Below, piece after piece: positions 11,217 through 21,767 of a stretch of 64,000 nt of DNA. The position numbers and the translations under genes are program-made. Where the stretch lies: the NCBI GenBank assembly GCA_002359495.1, contig DENB01000095.1, positions 1 through 64,000 of the forward strand, given 5' to 3'. The notes under the pieces are model-generated. The model did no database searches. It was not told where the DNA came from and worked only from the letters and a program-made list of their open reading frames with translations. Source of the DNA: Enterobacteriaceae bacterium UBA2655. GTDB lineage: Bacteria > Pseudomonadota > Gammaproteobacteria > Enterobacterales > Enterobacteriaceae. Within the stretch, counting starts at the first letter, position 1. Each line of letters opens with the position of its first letter.

Positions 11217-11837
11217 ATGAAAAAAATCACTGTAGTTGGATTCACCTTCCTGGCTTTTAGCCTGATCGCACCTGTCCACGCCGAAGAGAAACGTTATATT
11301 TCTGACGAATTATCCACCTGGGTTCGCAGCGGACCGGGCGATCAATATCGCCTGGTCGGCAAGCTGAACGCGGGCGAAGAAGTGGCGCTGCTGCAAACCA
11401 ACAATGATACGCAGTATGGCCAGATCCGCGACTCTGAAGGCCACACTAACTGGATCCCGCTTTCGCAGCTCAGCGCCGATCCCAGCCTGCGCACCCGCGT
11501 GCCGCAGCTGGAGCAGCAGGTGAAAGATCTGACCGCGAAGCTGGCGAATATTGACGGCAGCTGGAACCAGCGCACCGCCGAAATGCAGAACAAAGTGGCC
11601 AGCAGCGACAGCGTGATCACCGGACTGAAAGATGAAAACCAGAAGCTGAAAAACGAACTTATCGTGGCGCAGAAGAAAGTCAATGCGGCGAACGTTCAGC
11701 TTGACGACAAGCAACGCACCATCATCATGCAGTGGTTTATGTATGGCGGCGGCGTGCTGGGCGTCGGCCTGCTGCTCGGCCTGCTGCTGCCGCATATGAT
11801 CCCGCGTCGTAAAAAGAAAGATCGCTGGATGAACTGA
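11217..11837 (+). CDS. ygiM: YgiM, SH3b-domain membrane protein
   Basis: The 206-residue protein has a signal peptide (residues 1-21, ending PVHA), a bacterial SH3-like domain (about 25-90), a coiled coil (about 95-165), and one C-terminal transmembrane helix followed by the basic tail RRKKKDRWMN. The SH3b domain should therefore lie in the periplasm with a short cytoplasmic tail. It matches E. coli YgiM (TIGR04211 family), whose role is unclear. The ATG at 11217 is chosen because it gives the E. coli start and signal peptide; an in-frame start 150 bases upstream would add an unrelated N-terminal extension. Confidence 0.93.
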   Translation: MKKITVVGFTFLAFSLIAPVHAEEKRYISDELSTWVRSGPGDQYRLVGKLNAGEEVALLQTNNDTQYGQIRDSEGHTNWIPLSQLSADPSLRTRVPQLEQQVKDLTAKLANIDGSWNQRTAEMQNKVASSDSVITGLKDENQKLKNELIVAQKKVNAANVQLDDKQRTIIMQWFMYGGGVLGVGLLLGLLLPHMIPRRKKKDRWMN

Positions 11838-11859
11838 GCCGTTTTTTCGCTTTTTTATC

Positions 11860-11884
11860 AGGGGATCCCAGGATGCCCCTTTCC
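11860..11884 (+). terminator. Possible terminator after ygiM
   Basis: GGGGATCC and GGATGCCCC form an imperfect hairpin ending in TTTCC, about 25 bases after the ygiM stop. The loop is very tight and the U-tract weak, so this is tentative. Confidence 0.35.
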
Positions 11885-11993
11885 TCATGCCCGCAAAGCG
11901 CAAATGTGTGTAACAATAAAGCAACCTGCGTGTTCTTTTACGGGTGCCGGACGCCCCGGGCGCGCGACATTATTTTACCTCTGGAGTGGTTGA

Positions 11994-13226
11994 GTGAAGA
12001 CGTTTCTTGTCGGCGGCGCAGTGCGCGATGCGCTGCTTAACCTGCCGGTTAAAGATAAAGACTGGGTCGTGGTCGGCGCAACGCCGGAGATGATGCTGGA
12101 ACAGGGCTATCAACAGGTCGGCCGCGATTTCCCGGTCTTTTTGCATCCGAAAAGCCGCGAAGAGTATGCGCTGGCGCGCACCGAACGTAAATCAGGCAAC
12201 GGCTATACCGGTTTTGTCACCTGGTCTTCGCCGGACGTGACGCTGAAACAGGATCTGCAGCGCCGCGATCTGACCCTTAACGCCATTGCGCGCAGCGCCG
12301 ACGGCGAACTGATCGATCCTTACCATGGCCAACGCGATATCGATGCGCGTCTGCTGCGCCATGTCTCCGCGGCCTTTGTGGAAGATCCGCTGCGCGTGCT
12401 GCGCGTGGCGCGTTTCGCCGCGCGCTTTGCCCATCTGAACTTTCGCGTAGCGGATGAAACCCAGGCGTTGATGCGCGACATGGCGCAGAGCGGCGAGCTG
12501 GCGCACCTTACGCCGGAACGGGTATGGAAAGAGACGGAAAAAGCGCTGGCGTCGCCTAATCCGCAGGTTTACTTTCAAGTGCTGCGCGATTGCGACGCCC
12601 TGCAGGTTCTGTTTCCTGAGCTGGATGCGCTGTTCGGCGTGCCGGCGCCTGCCCGCTGGCACCCGGAAATCGACACCGGCGTGCATACGCTGATGACGCT
12701 CGCCATGGCCGCCGCGCTCTCCGACGAGGTGGACGTGCGTTTCGCCACGCTGTTTCATGATGTGGGCAAAGCGCTGACGCCGCCGGAGAAGTGGCCCAGC
12801 CATCACGGTCACGGTCCGGCGGGCCTGCCTATCGTAGAGCGCCTTTGCGAGCGGTTGCGCGTACCTAACGCAATCCGCGATCTGGCCCTGCTAGTGACGG
12901 AATTTCATGACGTGGTGCATACCATCGAACGCCAGACGGCGGACTCGCTGGTGGCGCTGTTCGATCGTCTCGACGCCTGGCGTAAACCGCAGCGCGTCGA
13001 GCAGATCGCACTGACCAGCGAGGCGGACGCGCGCGGCCGCGCCGGCCTGGAGAACATGCCCTATCCGCAGGGCGATTATCTGCGTCAGGCTTTCGCGCTG
13101 GCGCAGGCGGTGCCGACCAAAGCGGTGGTGGAAGCCGGATTTAAAGGGATTGCGGTACGGGAAGAGTTAACGCGGCGACGCATCGCCGCCGTGGCGGAAG
13201 GTCTCACGCTGACGCGGCCGGCCTGA
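11994..13226 (+). CDS. cca: CCA tRNA nucleotidyltransferase (with HD domain)
   Basis: This enzyme adds or repairs the 3'-CCA end of tRNAs using CTP and ATP without a template. The N-terminus has the class II motif LVGGAVRD followed by the KDKDWVVVG metal site (DxD) and the BDxRRD motif QDLQRRDLT; the C-terminal part has an HD phosphohydrolase motif, FHDVGK (about residue 253). The 410 residues compare with 412 in E. coli, which also has the HD domain. The GTG start at 11994 is preceded by CTGGAG about 8 bases upstream and gives the conserved N-terminus [12 protein letters not shown]. Confidence 0.96.
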   Translation: MKTFLVGGAVRDALLNLPVKDKDWVVVGATPEMMLEQGYQQVGRDFPVFLHPKSREEYALARTERKSGNGYTGFVTWSSPDVTLKQDLQRRDLTLNAIARSADGELIDPYHGQRDIDARLLRHVSAAFVEDPLRVLRVARFAARFAHLNFRVADETQALMRDMAQSGELAHLTPERVWKETEKALASPNPQVYFQVLRDCDALQVLFPELDALFGVPAPARWHPEIDTGVHTLMTLAMAAALSDEVDVRFATLFHDVGKALTPPEKWPSHHGHGPAGLPIVERLCERLRVPNAIRDLALLVTEFHDVVHTIERQTADSLVALFDRLDAWRKPQRVEQIALTSEADARGRAGLENMPYPQGDYLRQAFALAQAVPTKAVVEAGFKGIAVREELTRRRIAAVAEGLTLTRPA

Positions 13227-13240
13227 CCGGCCGCGTCCGT
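13212..13240. terminator. Hairpin between convergent cca and uppP
   Basis: ACGCGGCCGG (13212-13221) and CCGGCCGCGT (13227-13236) form a perfect 10-bp stem with a 5-nt loop. The cca stop codon lies in the loop region, so both convergent genes share it. The U-tracts are poor. Confidence 0.5.
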
Positions 13241-13242
13241 CT

Positions 13243-14061
13243 TTACATAAAGACCATGTATACCACGGCCGCGACGATAAAGCGGTAGATGGCGAATGAA
13301 ACAAACGAGATGCGTTTAATCAGTTCCAGAAACGCTTTGATGGCGATAAGCGCCACGACGAAAGCGGTGACGAAGCCGACGGCGAACATCGGTAAATCGT
13401 TTATCGTCAGGAAGTTCAGGCTCTTATAGAGGTCGAGCGCCGTGGCGCCCATCATCATCGGCACGGCCAGAATAAACGAGAACTCCGAGGCCGCATAGCG
13501 GCTTACGCCCATCAGCATGCCGCCGGAAATAGTCGCGCCGGAGCGGGAAAAGCCGGGCCAGAGCGCCAGGCACTGGAAGCAGCCGATCATAAACGCCTGA
13601 CGATAGCTGATGTCGTCCAGGCCTACCGCCTTAGGCTGTTTCGGCTTCAGGTATTCCGCCGCCAGCAGCAGCACGCCGCCGACCACCAGGGCGTACATCA
13701 CGTTAATCGGATTAAACAGCGCTTTAATTTGATCGTGCAGCGCCAGACCGATCACCACTGCCGGGATCATGCCCAGCAAGATATGGATCAGCGTCAGATG
13801 ACCACTGCCCAACCCTTCATGTTTAACCTCGCCGAAACGGATACCGATCAGTCCAAACAAACGACGCCAGAACATCACCACCACCGCGAGAATCGAACCC
13901 AGCTGAATCACGACTTCAAACGTCTCGGCGGTGTTTCCCTCAAAGCCCAACAGGTGGCCCACAATAATCATGTGACCAGTGGAGGAGACCGGTAAAAACT
14001 CGGTTAGCCCCTCCACCAGCCCCAGGATCGCAGCCACCCAAAGCTGATGAATATCTGCCAT
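13243..14061 (-). CDS. uppP: Undecaprenyl-diphosphate phosphatase (BacA/UppP)
   Basis: UppP removes a phosphate from undecaprenyl pyrophosphate on the periplasmic side so that the lipid carrier for peptidoglycan and surface glycans can be reused; overproduction gives bacitracin resistance. The 272-residue, highly hydrophobic protein has the two family motifs, [14 protein letters not shown] near the N-terminus and PGFSRSGAT in the middle. An ATG at 14061 is used instead of the adjacent TTG at 14064, with GAGGAAAA as ribosome site. Confidence 0.96.
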   Translation of the reverse strand: MADIHQLWVAAILGLVEGLTEFLPVSSTGHMIIVGHLLGFEGNTAETFEVVIQLGSILAVVVMFWRRLFGLIGIRFGEVKHEGLGSGHLTLIHILLGMIPAVVIGLALHDQIKALFNPINVMYALVVGGVLLLAAEYLKPKQPKAVGLDDISYRQAFMIGCFQCLALWPGFSRSGATISGGMLMGVSRYAASEFSFILAVPMMMGATALDLYKSLNFLTINDLPMFAVGFVTAFVVALIAIKAFLELIKRISFVSFAIYRFIVAAVVYMVFM

Positions 14062-14252
14062 CAAATTTTCCTCTATCCGTTTCGAAACATTAAAAAGGCG
14101 GTAGCGCGCCGCTCCCGCCTGAAATTATGCATGCGCCAGAATTAGCGAAACCTTAAAATTTCGCGCCGTTTCCGTTCGATTAACCGAAACGGCAATGGTT
14201 ATGACACACAATAATTTGGTTTGGTTTCATTGTGATGGCAATCACATCGTAT

Positions 14253-14612
14253 TTATTTAGGAATAGTCCCGCGCTCCAGTCGAACGCCGACCTGCGCCGC
14301 CTGGGCGACGGCGCCCGGCTTGCTGACCTTGATGCGCACGCCCGGCGTGTTGAAGCGCGTCATCAGCAGAGAAGCGATCTCCTCCGCCACGCGTTCCACC
14401 AGAGCAAACCGCTGGCCGGTGAGGTGCTGCAGAATGGCGTCGGCCACATCGGCGTAGCTCAGGCAGTCGTTGACGTCGTCGCTGGCCGCCGCCTTGCGGT
14501 TATCCCACGCCATTTCGACATCGAGCACCAGCTTCTGCTGGATGCCCTGTTCCCAGTCATAAACGCCAATGGTGGTAAACACCGTGAGTTGATCGATAAA
14601 TACGATATCCAT
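14253..14612 (-). CDS. folB: Dihydroneopterin aldolase/epimerase FolB
   Basis: FolB cleaves 7,8-dihydroneopterin to 6-hydroxymethyl-7,8-dihydropterin and glycolaldehyde in folate synthesis. The 119-residue protein keeps the family start (MDIVFIDQLTVFTTIGVYDWE) and the later LVERVAEEIA helix that holds active-site residues. The gap to uppP (14062-14252) has no other gene. It is divergent from plsY with about 107 bases between the starts. Confidence 0.95.
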   Translation of the reverse strand: MDIVFIDQLTVFTTIGVYDWEQGIQQKLVLDVEMAWDNRKAAASDDVNDCLSYADVADAILQHLTGQRFALVERVAEEIASLLMTRFNTPGVRIKVSKPGAVAQAAQVGVRLERGTIPK

Positions 14613-14719
14613 GATGACAGTCTCTGTTTTTGGCCATGCCGGATACCACTTCCGGCGGATTATGCGTATTATCCACTGTTGAAGAGAACAAAACGACCCT
14701 AAAGGAACGGTGCGGTGTT

Positions 14720-15325
14720 ATGAGTGCTATCGCGCTTGGTATGATTATTTTCGCGTATCTTTGCGGTTCGATTTCCAGCGCGGTACTGGTGTGCAAACTC
14801 GCCGGTCTGCCCGATCCCCGCACGCACGGCTCAGGCAACCCCGGCGCCACCAACGTCTTGCGCCTCGGCGGCAAAATCGCCGCGGCGGGCGTGCTGATTT
14901 TTGACGTTCTCAAAGGAATGCTTCCCGTCTGGCTGGCTTACGCGCTGCATGTGCCGCCGCTCTACCTTGGCCTGACGGCCATCGCCGCCTGCCTCGGCCA
15001 TATTTATCCAGTCTTTTTCCACTTTCGCGGCGGAAAAGGGGTCGCGACCGCCTTCGGCGCCATCGCGCCGATCGGCTGGGATTTAACCGGGCTGATGGCA
15101 GGCACCTGGCTGTTGACCGTGCTGCTGAGCGGCTACTCTTCGCTCGGCGCGATTGTCAGCGCGCTGATTGCGCCTTTCTACGTCTGGTGGTTTAAGCCGC
15201 AGTTTACCTTTCCGGTTTCGATGCTCTCCTGTCTGATCCTGTTGCGCCACCATGACAACATTCAGCGCCTGTGGCGCGGCCAGGAAGGAAAAATCTGGAA
15301 GCGGAAAAAGAAGAAAGCGGAGTGA
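14720..15325 (+). CDS. plsY: Glycerol-3-phosphate acyltransferase PlsY (YgiH)
   Basis: PlsY moves an acyl group from acyl-phosphate to glycerol 3-phosphate, the first step of phospholipid synthesis, at the inner membrane. The 201-residue protein has several hydrophobic helices and conserved motifs: GSGNPGATN (about 36-44) and [10 protein letters not shown] (about 100-109). The start at 14720 matches the E. coli N-terminus and removes an unsupported 30-residue extension. The C-terminus is strongly basic (KRKKKKAE). Confidence 0.95.
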   Translation: MSAIALGMIIFAYLCGSISSAVLVCKLAGLPDPRTHGSGNPGATNVLRLGGKIAAAGVLIFDVLKGMLPVWLAYALHVPPLYLGLTAIAACLGHIYPVFFHFRGGKGVATAFGAIAPIGWDLTGLMAGTWLLTVLLSGYSSLGAIVSALIAPFYVWWFKPQFTFPVSMLSCLILLRHHDNIQRLWRGQEGKIWKRKKKKAE

Positions 15326-15327
15326 GC

Positions 15328-15357
15328 AAAAAAAGCCGACAATCGTCGGCTTTTCTT
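15328..15357. terminator. Bidirectional terminator between plsY and tsaD
   Basis: AGCCGAC (15334-15340) and GTCGGCT (15345-15351) form a stem preceded by an A-run and followed by TTTT. It lies in the 33-base gap between convergent plsY and tsaD. Confidence 0.75.
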
Positions 15358-15358
15358 A

Positions 15359-16372
15359 TCAGATGGCGGGCAGTTCGGCCAGCGGCCAGCGCGGCCGCAC
15401 GCTGACGCCTAAGTCGCCGCGCGTGCCGCCTTTCAGGCGCACCATGCCGGCATAGGCGATCATCGCGCCGTTATCGGTGCAGAACTCCGGGCGGGCGTAA
15501 AACACTTCGCCGCCGCGCGCCTGCATCATCTCCGCCATTCTTTCGCGCAGCGTACGGTTGGCGCTGACGCCGCCGGCGATAACCAGACGCTGGAAGCGCG
15601 TCTGATCCAGCGCACGCTTGCATTTGATCGCCAGGGTATCCACTACCGCATCCTCAAAAGCGCGGGCGATATCGGCGCGGGTCTGCGCGTCGTCGTCGTG
15701 CTCGCGAATGGTGTTGGCCGCAAAGGTTTTCAGGCCGGAAAAGCTGAAGTCGAGACCAGGGCGATCGGTCATCGGACGCGGAAAGGTAAAGCGCCCCGCC
15801 GCGCCCTGTTGCGCCATTTTCGACAGCATCGGCCCGCCGGGATAATCCAGCCCCAGCAGCTTGGCAGTTTTATCGAAGGCTTCGCCGGCGGCGTCGTCAA
15901 TCGACTCGCCCAGCAGCTGATACTCGCCGATGCCGGTTACGGCGATCAGCTGCGTGTGGCCGCCGGACACCAGCAATGCGACGAAAGGAAACGCCGGCGG
16001 ATTGCTTTCCAGCATCGGCGCCAGCAGATGGCCTTCCATATGGTGAACCGGCACCGCCGGCACGTCCCAGGCGAAGGCCAGCGAGCGTCCGATGGTGGCG
16101 CCCACTAGCAGCGCGCCCACTAAGCCCGGCCCGGCGGTGTAGGCGACGGCGTCGATCTGTTCCGGCCGCAGACCGGCCTCTTTCAACGCGGCCTGAATCA
16201 GCGGGACGGTTTTGCGCACATGATCGCGCGACGCCAGCTCCGGCACCACGCCGCCGTAATCGGCGTGCAGTTTCACCTGGCTGTAGAGCTGATTGGCCAG
16301 CAGACCGGCCTCATCGTCATAGATTGCGATGCCGGTTTCATCGCACGACGTTTCAATACCCAGAACTCGCAT
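15359..16372 (-). CDS. tsaD: tRNA N6-adenosine threonylcarbamoyltransferase TsaD
   Basis: TsaD transfers the threonylcarbamoyl group to A37 of ANN-decoding tRNAs, working with TsaB, TsaC and TsaE. The 337-residue product equals the E. coli length; the metal-binding HMEGH motif gives His111 and His115, and the ASKHA-fold motifs [10 protein letters not shown] (5-14) and GGVSAN are present. An ATG at 16372 is used because AAGAGGT precedes it and the homologue starts there; longer in-frame starts would add an unrelated 46-residue leader. It is divergent from rpsU, as in E. coli. Confidence 0.96.
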   Translation of the reverse strand: MRVLGIETSCDETGIAIYDDEAGLLANQLYSQVKLHADYGGVVPELASRDHVRKTVPLIQAALKEAGLRPEQIDAVAYTAGPGLVGALLVGATIGRSLAFAWDVPAVPVHHMEGHLLAPMLESNPPAFPFVALLVSGGHTQLIAVTGIGEYQLLGESIDDAAGEAFDKTAKLLGLDYPGGPMLSKMAQQGAAGRFTFPRPMTDRPGLDFSFSGLKTFAANTIREHDDDAQTRADIARAFEDAVVDTLAIKCKRALDQTRFQRLVIAGGVSANRTLRERMAEMMQARGGEVFYARPEFCTDNGAMIAYAGMVRLKGGTRGDLGVSVRPRWPLAELPAI

Positions 16373-16451
16373 GGCAGTTACCTCTTCTTGCGGCGCGCAG
16401 TGTACCACAGCTGATGTTGCTGAAGAGGTCGCTTTGCGTGGAAAAAGTGTT

Positions 16452-16480
16452 TTTCTGCCGCGCAAAGAGTGCGCTATACT
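16452..16480 (+). promoter_or_regulatory. Candidate upstream promoter of the rpsU-dnaG-rpoD operon
   Basis: TATACT (16475-16480) has a weak TTTCTG box 17 bases upstream. It lies in the tsaD-rpsU divergent gap, where the E. coli operon has tandem promoters. Confidence 0.45.
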
Positions 16481-16491
16481 CAGCGCCCTGA

Positions 16492-16866
<375 letters not shown>

Positions 16867-16923
16867 TCTGTTTCGGAGGTTCGCCTCCATCGCATGTTAA
16901 ACGCAGAGCGAGTTACGTAAAAG

Positions 16924-16955
16924 GCCGTGCTTTCCAAAGGGAAGCGCGGCTTGTT
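16924..16955 (+). terminator. Internal terminator/attenuator between rpsU and dnaG
   Basis: GCCGTGCTTTCC (16924-16935) pairs with GGGAAGCGCGGC (16939-16950) using two G-U pairs, then TTGTT. In E. coli a partial terminator at this point lowers dnaG relative to rpsU; the same job is inferred here. Confidence 0.65.
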
Positions 16956-16984
16956 GCCGTTTATGAGCTGAAAAATTGGGGCTT

Positions 16985-18730
16985 ATGGCTGGACGAATTC
17001 CACGCGTATTTATAAATGACTTACTTGCCCGCACGGATATCGTGGATCTTATCGACGTCCGCGTAAAGCTGAAAAAGCAGGGCAAGAATTTTCACGCGTG
17101 CTGTCCTTTTCATAACGAGAAAACCCCCTCTTTCACCGTAAACGGCGAAAAACAGTTTTATCACTGCTTCGGCTGCGGCGCTCACGGCAACGCCATTGAC
17201 TTCCTGATGAATTACGATCGTCTGGAATTTGTTGAGAGCATCGAAGAGCTGGCCACCATGCATGGCCTTGAAGTGCCTTACGAAGCAGGCAGCGGTCCAA
17301 GCCCGCTGGAACGCCATCAGCGCCAGACGCTCTATCAGCTGATGGAAAGTCTGAACGGCTTTTATCAGCACTCTCTTAAACAGAACGATGCGCAGCGCGC
17401 GCGCGACTATATTAGCGGGCGCGGTTTGAGTCAGGATGTTATCGACCATTTCGCTATCGGCTATGCGCCGCCCGGCTGGGATAACGTGCTTAAGCGTTTC
17501 GGCGCCAACAGCGACGACCGGGACTCGCTGATGGAAGCGGGCATGCTGGTCAAAAACGACAAGGGCCGCACCTACGATCGTTTTCGCGATCGCATGATGT
17601 TTCCGATCCGCGACAAGCGTGGACGGGTGATCGGTTTCGGCGGACGCGTGTTGGGCAACGATACGCCCAAATACCTTAACTCGCCGGAAACCACCATTTT
17701 CCACAAAGGCCGACAGCTTTATGGCCTGTTTGAAGCGCAGAAAAACCATCCGCAACCCGCACGCCTGCTGGTGGTGGAAGGCTATATGGATGTGGTGGCG
17801 CTGGCGCAGTTCGGCATCGACTATGCGGTCGCTTCGCTGGGCACCTCGACCACGGCGGAACATATTCAGCTGCTGTTTCGCACCACAGACACGGTGATTT
17901 GCTGTTACGACGGCGACCGCGCCGGTCGTGAAGCGGCGTGGCGCGCGCTGGAAACCGCATTGCCTTACATGAATGACGGGCATCAGCTACGCTTTATGTT
18001 TCTGCCTGACGGCGAAGATCCCGATACGCTGGTGCGTAAAGAGGGAAAAGCGGCGTTCGAAGCGCGCATGGAGCAGGCGACGCCGCTCTCGACGTTTCTG
18101 TTCGACTCGCTGCTGCCGCAGGTGGATTTGAGCACCCGCGACGGCAAAGCGCGCCTGAGCACGCTGGCGCTGCCGCTGATTAGCCAAATCCCGGGCGAGA
18201 CGCTGCGTATCTATCTGCGTCAGGAGCTGGGAAACAAGCTGGGCATTCTTGACGATCGTCAGCTGGAAAAGCTGATGCCGAAGCAGGCGGCAAGCGGCGC
18301 GGCACCCGTCGCGCCTCAGCTCAAGCGCACCACCATGCGCGTGCTAATCGCCTTGCTGCTGCAGAACCCGCATCTGGCCGCTATGGTCCCCTCTTTGCAG
18401 GGGCTTGAGCAGTCGAAGATGGCGGGACTGCCGTTGTTTGTGGAGTTAGTAACACGTTGCAACGAGAACCCTGGCCTGACTACAGGTCAGCTACTAGAGT
18501 TATATCGCGGCACAAATTTTAGTCAGCCCCTTGAAACTCTGGCAACCTGGAACCACATGATAGTGGATGAAGAGGCGGAAGCCGTCTTTCAAGATTCACT
18601 GGCAAGTATTTACGACTCCGCGCTTGAGCAGCGCCTCGAAGCACTGATTGCGCGCGATCGCACCCAAGGCTTAAGTGCGGAAGAGCGTCGCGAGCTGCAG
18701 TCATTGCTGACCGCACTGGCAAAGAAATAA
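16985..18730 (+). CDS. dnaG: DNA primase DnaG
   Basis: DnaG synthesises the RNA primers for replication. The 581-residue protein (same length as E. coli) has the N-terminal zinc ribbon (Cys40, His43, Cys61, Cys64), the catalytic core with the TOPRIM motif VVEGYMDVVAL (about 264-274) and CYDGDRAG (about 307-314), and a C-terminal DnaB-binding domain that is the most divergent part. The ATG at 16985 follows the homologue; its ribosome site is poor, as in E. coli, and a TTG nine bases upstream is not favoured. Low translation probably keeps primase scarce between two highly expressed genes. Confidence 0.97.
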   Translation: MAGRIPRVFINDLLARTDIVDLIDVRVKLKKQGKNFHACCPFHNEKTPSFTVNGEKQFYHCFGCGAHGNAIDFLMNYDRLEFVESIEELATMHGLEVPYEAGSGPSPLERHQRQTLYQLMESLNGFYQHSLKQNDAQRARDYISGRGLSQDVIDHFAIGYAPPGWDNVLKRFGANSDDRDSLMEAGMLVKNDKGRTYDRFRDRMMFPIRDKRGRVIGFGGRVLGNDTPKYLNSPETTIFHKGRQLYGLFEAQKNHPQPARLLVVEGYMDVVALAQFGIDYAVASLGTSTTAEHIQLLFRTTDTVICCYDGDRAGREAAWRALETALPYMNDGHQLRFMFLPDGEDPDTLVRKEGKAAFEARMEQATPLSTFLFDSLLPQVDLSTRDGKARLSTLALPLISQIPGETLRIYLRQELGNKLGILDDRQLEKLMPKQAASGAAPVAPQLKRTTMRVLIALLLQNPHLAAMVPSLQGLEQSKMAGLPLFVELVTRCNENPGLTTGQLLELYRGTNFSQPLETLATWNHMIVDEEAEAVFQDSLASIYDSALEQRLEALIARDRTQGLSAEERRELQSLLTALAKK

Positions 18731-18807
18731 TAGTTTTAACTGGATCGAGGGTTGACGGATTAGCCAGCCCCGATAATGCACGATCCAGCGGGCATTAAGC
18801 GGCAATT

Positions 18808-18952
18808 AAGCCAGCCCCACAGCAACAGACTAAATGGGCGTGTGCGGCGCAGCCAGTTTCGCAGCCGCCAGCGCGCAGCAACCGGAGCGTACTCAAGTAC
18901 GTGAGGATTGCGAGCACTGCCGGGTGCGAAAATGGCAAGTAAGCCAGCCCCA
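18808..18952 (+). repeat. ERIC-like intergenic repeat between dnaG and rpoD
   Basis: The 379-base dnaG-rpoD gap has no gene. It contains an element whose core around 18885-18915 (GGAGCGTACTCAAGTACGTG, then AGGATTGCGAGC) shares the spaced pattern GGAGC-TAC-AAGTA-GTGA-GAGC of ERIC repeats (inference from memory of the consensus). It is flanked by direct copies of AAGCCAGCCCCA at 18808-18819 and 18941-18952, with a third related copy at 18761-18771. The gap in E. coli is much shorter, so this looks like an insertion in the operon leader of rpoD. Confidence 0.5.
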
Positions 18953-19109
18953 ATAACGAGTTAACGCAAGCGGCTTCAGTGCCGATAATAATGGGCAAAG
19001 CCCTGGCCGCGACGAAGGCAGCGGCGATAATATCAAACGCCTTCATTGTTATCGTTGGCTCGCTGCCGACCAACACCAATCAAATTAACAGAAGTGTGGA
19101 TACCGTCTT

Positions 19110-20954
19110 ATGGAGCAAAACCCGCAGTCACAGCTTAAGCTGCTTGTCACCCGTGGTAAGGAGCAAGGCTATCTGACCTATGCCGAGGTCAATGACCATC
19201 TGCCGGAAGATATCGTCGACTCCGATCAGATCGAAGACATCATCCAGATGATTAACGACATGGGTATTCAGGTGGTGGAAGAAGCCCCGGACGCCGATGA
19301 TCTGATGCTGAATGAAAACAGCGCCGATACTGACGAAGATGCCGCGGAAGCCGCCGCCCAGGTGTTATCCAGCGTTGAATCTGAAATTGGCCGCACGACT
19401 GACCCGGTGCGCATGTACATGCGTGAAATGGGTACCGTTGAACTACTGACGCGCGAAGGCGAAATCGACATCGCAAAACGCATCGAAGACGGGATTAACC
19501 AGGTTCAGTGCTCCGTTGCCGAATACCCAGAAGCGATCACCTATCTGCTGGATCAGTACGATAAGGTAGAAGCAGGCGAAACCCGCCTCTCCGATCTGAT
19601 CACCGGCTTCGTCGATCCGAACGCGGAAGAAGATCTGGCGCCGACCGCGACCCACGTCGGTTCCGAGCTTTCTGAAGAAGATCGCGACGATGAAGATGAC
19701 GAAGACGAAGAGAGCGACGACGACAGCTCGGATGACGATAACTCTATCGATCCTGAACTGGCGCGCGAGAAGTTCGTTGAGCTGCGCAGCCAGTATGAAA
19801 CGACGCGTACCGTCATCAAGAGCAAAGGCCGCAGCCACGCCGATGCCGTTGCCGAGATCCAGAATCTTTCCGACGTCTTTAAGCAGTTCCGCCTGGTGCC
19901 GAAGCAGTTCGACTACCTGGTCAACAACATGCGTGAAATGATGGAGCGCGTCCGTACTCAGGAACGCATCATCATGAAGCTCTGCGTCGAGCAGAGCAAA
20001 ATGCCGAAGAAGAACTTCATCACCCTCTTCACCGGCAACGAAACCAGTGAAAGCTGGTTCAAAGCCGCGCTGGCGATGAACAAGCCGTGGTCTGAAAAGC
20101 TGCACGAAGTGGAAGAAGATGTGCAGCGCTGCCTGCAGAAGCTGACGCAGATTGAAGAAGAGACCGGCCTGACCATCGAGCAGGTAAAAGATATTAACCG
20201 TCGCATGTCGATCGGCGAAGCCAAGGCGCGCCGCGCCAAGAAAGAGATGGTGGAAGCGAACCTGCGTCTGGTTATCTCTATCGCCAAGAAATATACCAAC
20301 CGCGGCCTGCAGTTCCTCGACCTGATTCAGGAAGGCAACATCGGCCTGATGAAAGCGGTGGATAAATTTGAATACCGTCGCGGTTATAAGTTCTCGACCT
20401 ACGCCACCTGGTGGATCCGTCAGGCGATCACCCGCTCTATCGCAGACCAGGCGCGCACCATCCGTATTCCGGTGCATATGATTGAGACCATCAACAAACT
20501 CAACCGTATTTCGCGTCAGATGCTGCAGGAGATGGGCCGCGAGCCGACACCGGAAGAGCTGGCCGAACGCATGCTGATGCCGGAAGATAAAATCCGCAAG
20601 GTATTGAAAATCGCTAAAGAGCCGATCTCCATGGAGACGCCGATTGGCGATGATGAAGATTCGCATCTGGGCGACTTTATCGAGGACACCACGCTGGAGC
20701 TGCCGCTCGACTCCGCCACCTCAGAAAGTCTGCGTTCCGCTACGCACGACGTTCTGGCAGGCCTGACCGCGCGCGAAGCGAAAGTGCTGCGTATGCGTTT
20801 CGGTATCGATATGAACACCGACCATACGCTGGAAGAAGTCGGCAAGCAGTTTGACGTTACGCGCGAGCGTATCCGTCAGATCGAAGCGAAGGCGCTGCGT
20901 AAACTGCGCCATCCGAGCCGTTCGGAAGTGCTGCGCAGCTTCCTCGACGACTAA
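19110..20954 (+). CDS. rpoD: RNA polymerase sigma-70 factor RpoD
   Basis: The 614-residue primary sigma factor compares with 613 in E. coli. Visible parts in order are region 1.1 (1-80), region 1.2, a non-conserved insert with a strongly acidic stretch ([17 protein letters not shown], about 189-205), region 2 ([12 protein letters not shown] and [10 protein letters not shown]), region 3 and region 4 with the helix-turn-helix [20 protein letters not shown]. It directs RNA polymerase to most housekeeping promoters. It follows dnaG after an unusually long gap carrying an ERIC-like repeat. Confidence 0.98.
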   Translation: MEQNPQSQLKLLVTRGKEQGYLTYAEVNDHLPEDIVDSDQIEDIIQMINDMGIQVVEEAPDADDLMLNENSADTDEDAAEAAAQVLSSVESEIGRTTDPVRMYMREMGTVELLTREGEIDIAKRIEDGINQVQCSVAEYPEAITYLLDQYDKVEAGETRLSDLITGFVDPNAEEDLAPTATHVGSELSEEDRDDEDDEDEESDDDSSDDDNSIDPELAREKFVELRSQYETTRTVIKSKGRSHADAVAEIQNLSDVFKQFRLVPKQFDYLVNNMREMMERVRTQERIIMKLCVEQSKMPKKNFITLFTGNETSESWFKAALAMNKPWSEKLHEVEEDVQRCLQKLTQIEEETGLTIEQVKDINRRMSIGEAKARRAKKEMVEANLRLVISIAKKYTNRGLQFLDLIQEGNIGLMKAVDKFEYRRGYKFSTYATWWIRQAITRSIADQARTIRIPVHMIETINKLNRISRQMLQEMGREPTPEELAERMLMPEDKIRKVLKIAKEPISMETPIGDDEDSHLGDFIEDTTLELPLDSATSESLRSATHDVLAGLTAREAKVLRMRFGIDMNTDHTLEEVGKQFDVTRERIRQIEAKALRKLRHPSRSEVLRSFLDD

Positions 20955-20967
20955 GCGTCATCCCGAT

Positions 20968-20998
20968 AAAAAACCCCGGTCTGCCGGGGTTTTTTTTG
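20968..20998 (+). terminator. Terminator of the rpsU-dnaG-rpoD operon
   Basis: ACCCCGG (20973-20979) and CCGGGGT (20984-20990) form a stable stem with a 4-nt loop followed by a run of eight T. This is a classic intrinsic terminator 18 bases after the rpoD stop. Confidence 0.9.
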
Positions 20999-21002
20999 CC
21001 TG

Positions 21003-21767
21003 TCAGAAAGGCGTCAGCCCTTTTTCCGTCATCTCCGCCCTCGCCTTTTCCGAACTCAGATAGCGGATGAAAGCTTCCGCTTTTGCAGGCTGGCGGCTGG
21101 ACTGAGTGATTACGGCGCCGTACAGCGTATCCTGCTGAACCGACTGCGGGATCAGCCCCACAATCCTGATGCCTTTCACCGCCTTCAGCTCGCTATGTTG
21201 TTGAAAGCCGATAGCCGCTTTGCCCTCCGCCACGGCCTTGCCGACCGGCGTCGCCGGTACGACGAAAATCTTTTTCGCGGTCTTCTCGCTTAACCCGAGC
21301 TTAACCAGCATTTCCGACTGTATGTAGCGTCCGCTGGCGCTGTCGGAGATGGCGATGGAAGGCGCCTCGGTCAACACCTGCTTGAACTTCTGCACATTGC
21401 TGATATCGGGCGGCGTCACGCCCTCCCTGACCGCCATAGCGATCAAGGAATGGGCCAGCACTTTGTGGCTCTGCGGACGCACCAGTTTGTCGCGCGCCAG
21501 CGGCGTAATGGCGTAATCCACCATCACCAGCACATCCGCGTTATCCTGACGCGCCAGCCGGTTGGGGATCGCCTGCGGCGTTTTTCCCATCGACGGCGCC
21601 GCCTCCAGCTCGAGGCGCGTGCCGGTCCGTTGCAGATAATCCTCTTTCAGGCTTTCGATAACCGGATACATGCCGCCGGAACAGAAGACGCGCAGCGTTG
21701 CCTGCGTTGCGTCAGCCCAGCTATGTCCCGCCGTCAGTAAAATCGCCAGTAGTAAAAATCGTTTCAC
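21003..21767 (-). CDS. Periplasmic ModA-like substrate-binding protein (orphan)
   Basis: The 254-residue protein starts with a signal peptide (about 1-19, ending SWADA) and resembles type 2 periplasmic binding proteins of the molybdate/ModA group: an early FCSGGMYPVIE segment, a middle SDSASGRYIQSEMLVKLG block and a late GAVITQSSRQPAKAEAFIRYLSS block. The ligand is unknown; no permease or ATPase gene adjoins it, so it may serve a distant transporter or act as a sensor. A GTG at 21767 is chosen because GGGGAAGGG precedes it and it places the signal peptide at the N-terminus. It converges with rpoD; E. coli has no equivalent gene here. Confidence 0.75.
   Translation of the reverse strand: MKRFLLLAILLTAGHSWADATQATLRVFCSGGMYPVIESLKEDYLQRTGTRLELEAAPSMGKTPQAIPNRLARQDNADVLVMVDYAITPLARDKLVRPQSHKVLAHSLIAMAVREGVTPPDISNVQKFKQVLTEAPSIAISDSASGRYIQSEMLVKLGLSEKTAKKIFVVPATPVGKAVAEGKAAIGFQQHSELKAVKGIRIVGLIPQSVQQDTLYGAVITQSSRQPAKAEAFIRYLSSEKARAEMTEKGLTPF

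Noticed and set aside
19443..20666. A 407-codon open frame opposite rpoD
   Set aside because: It is a shadow of the strongly biased rpoD codons; the protein has no plausible domain.
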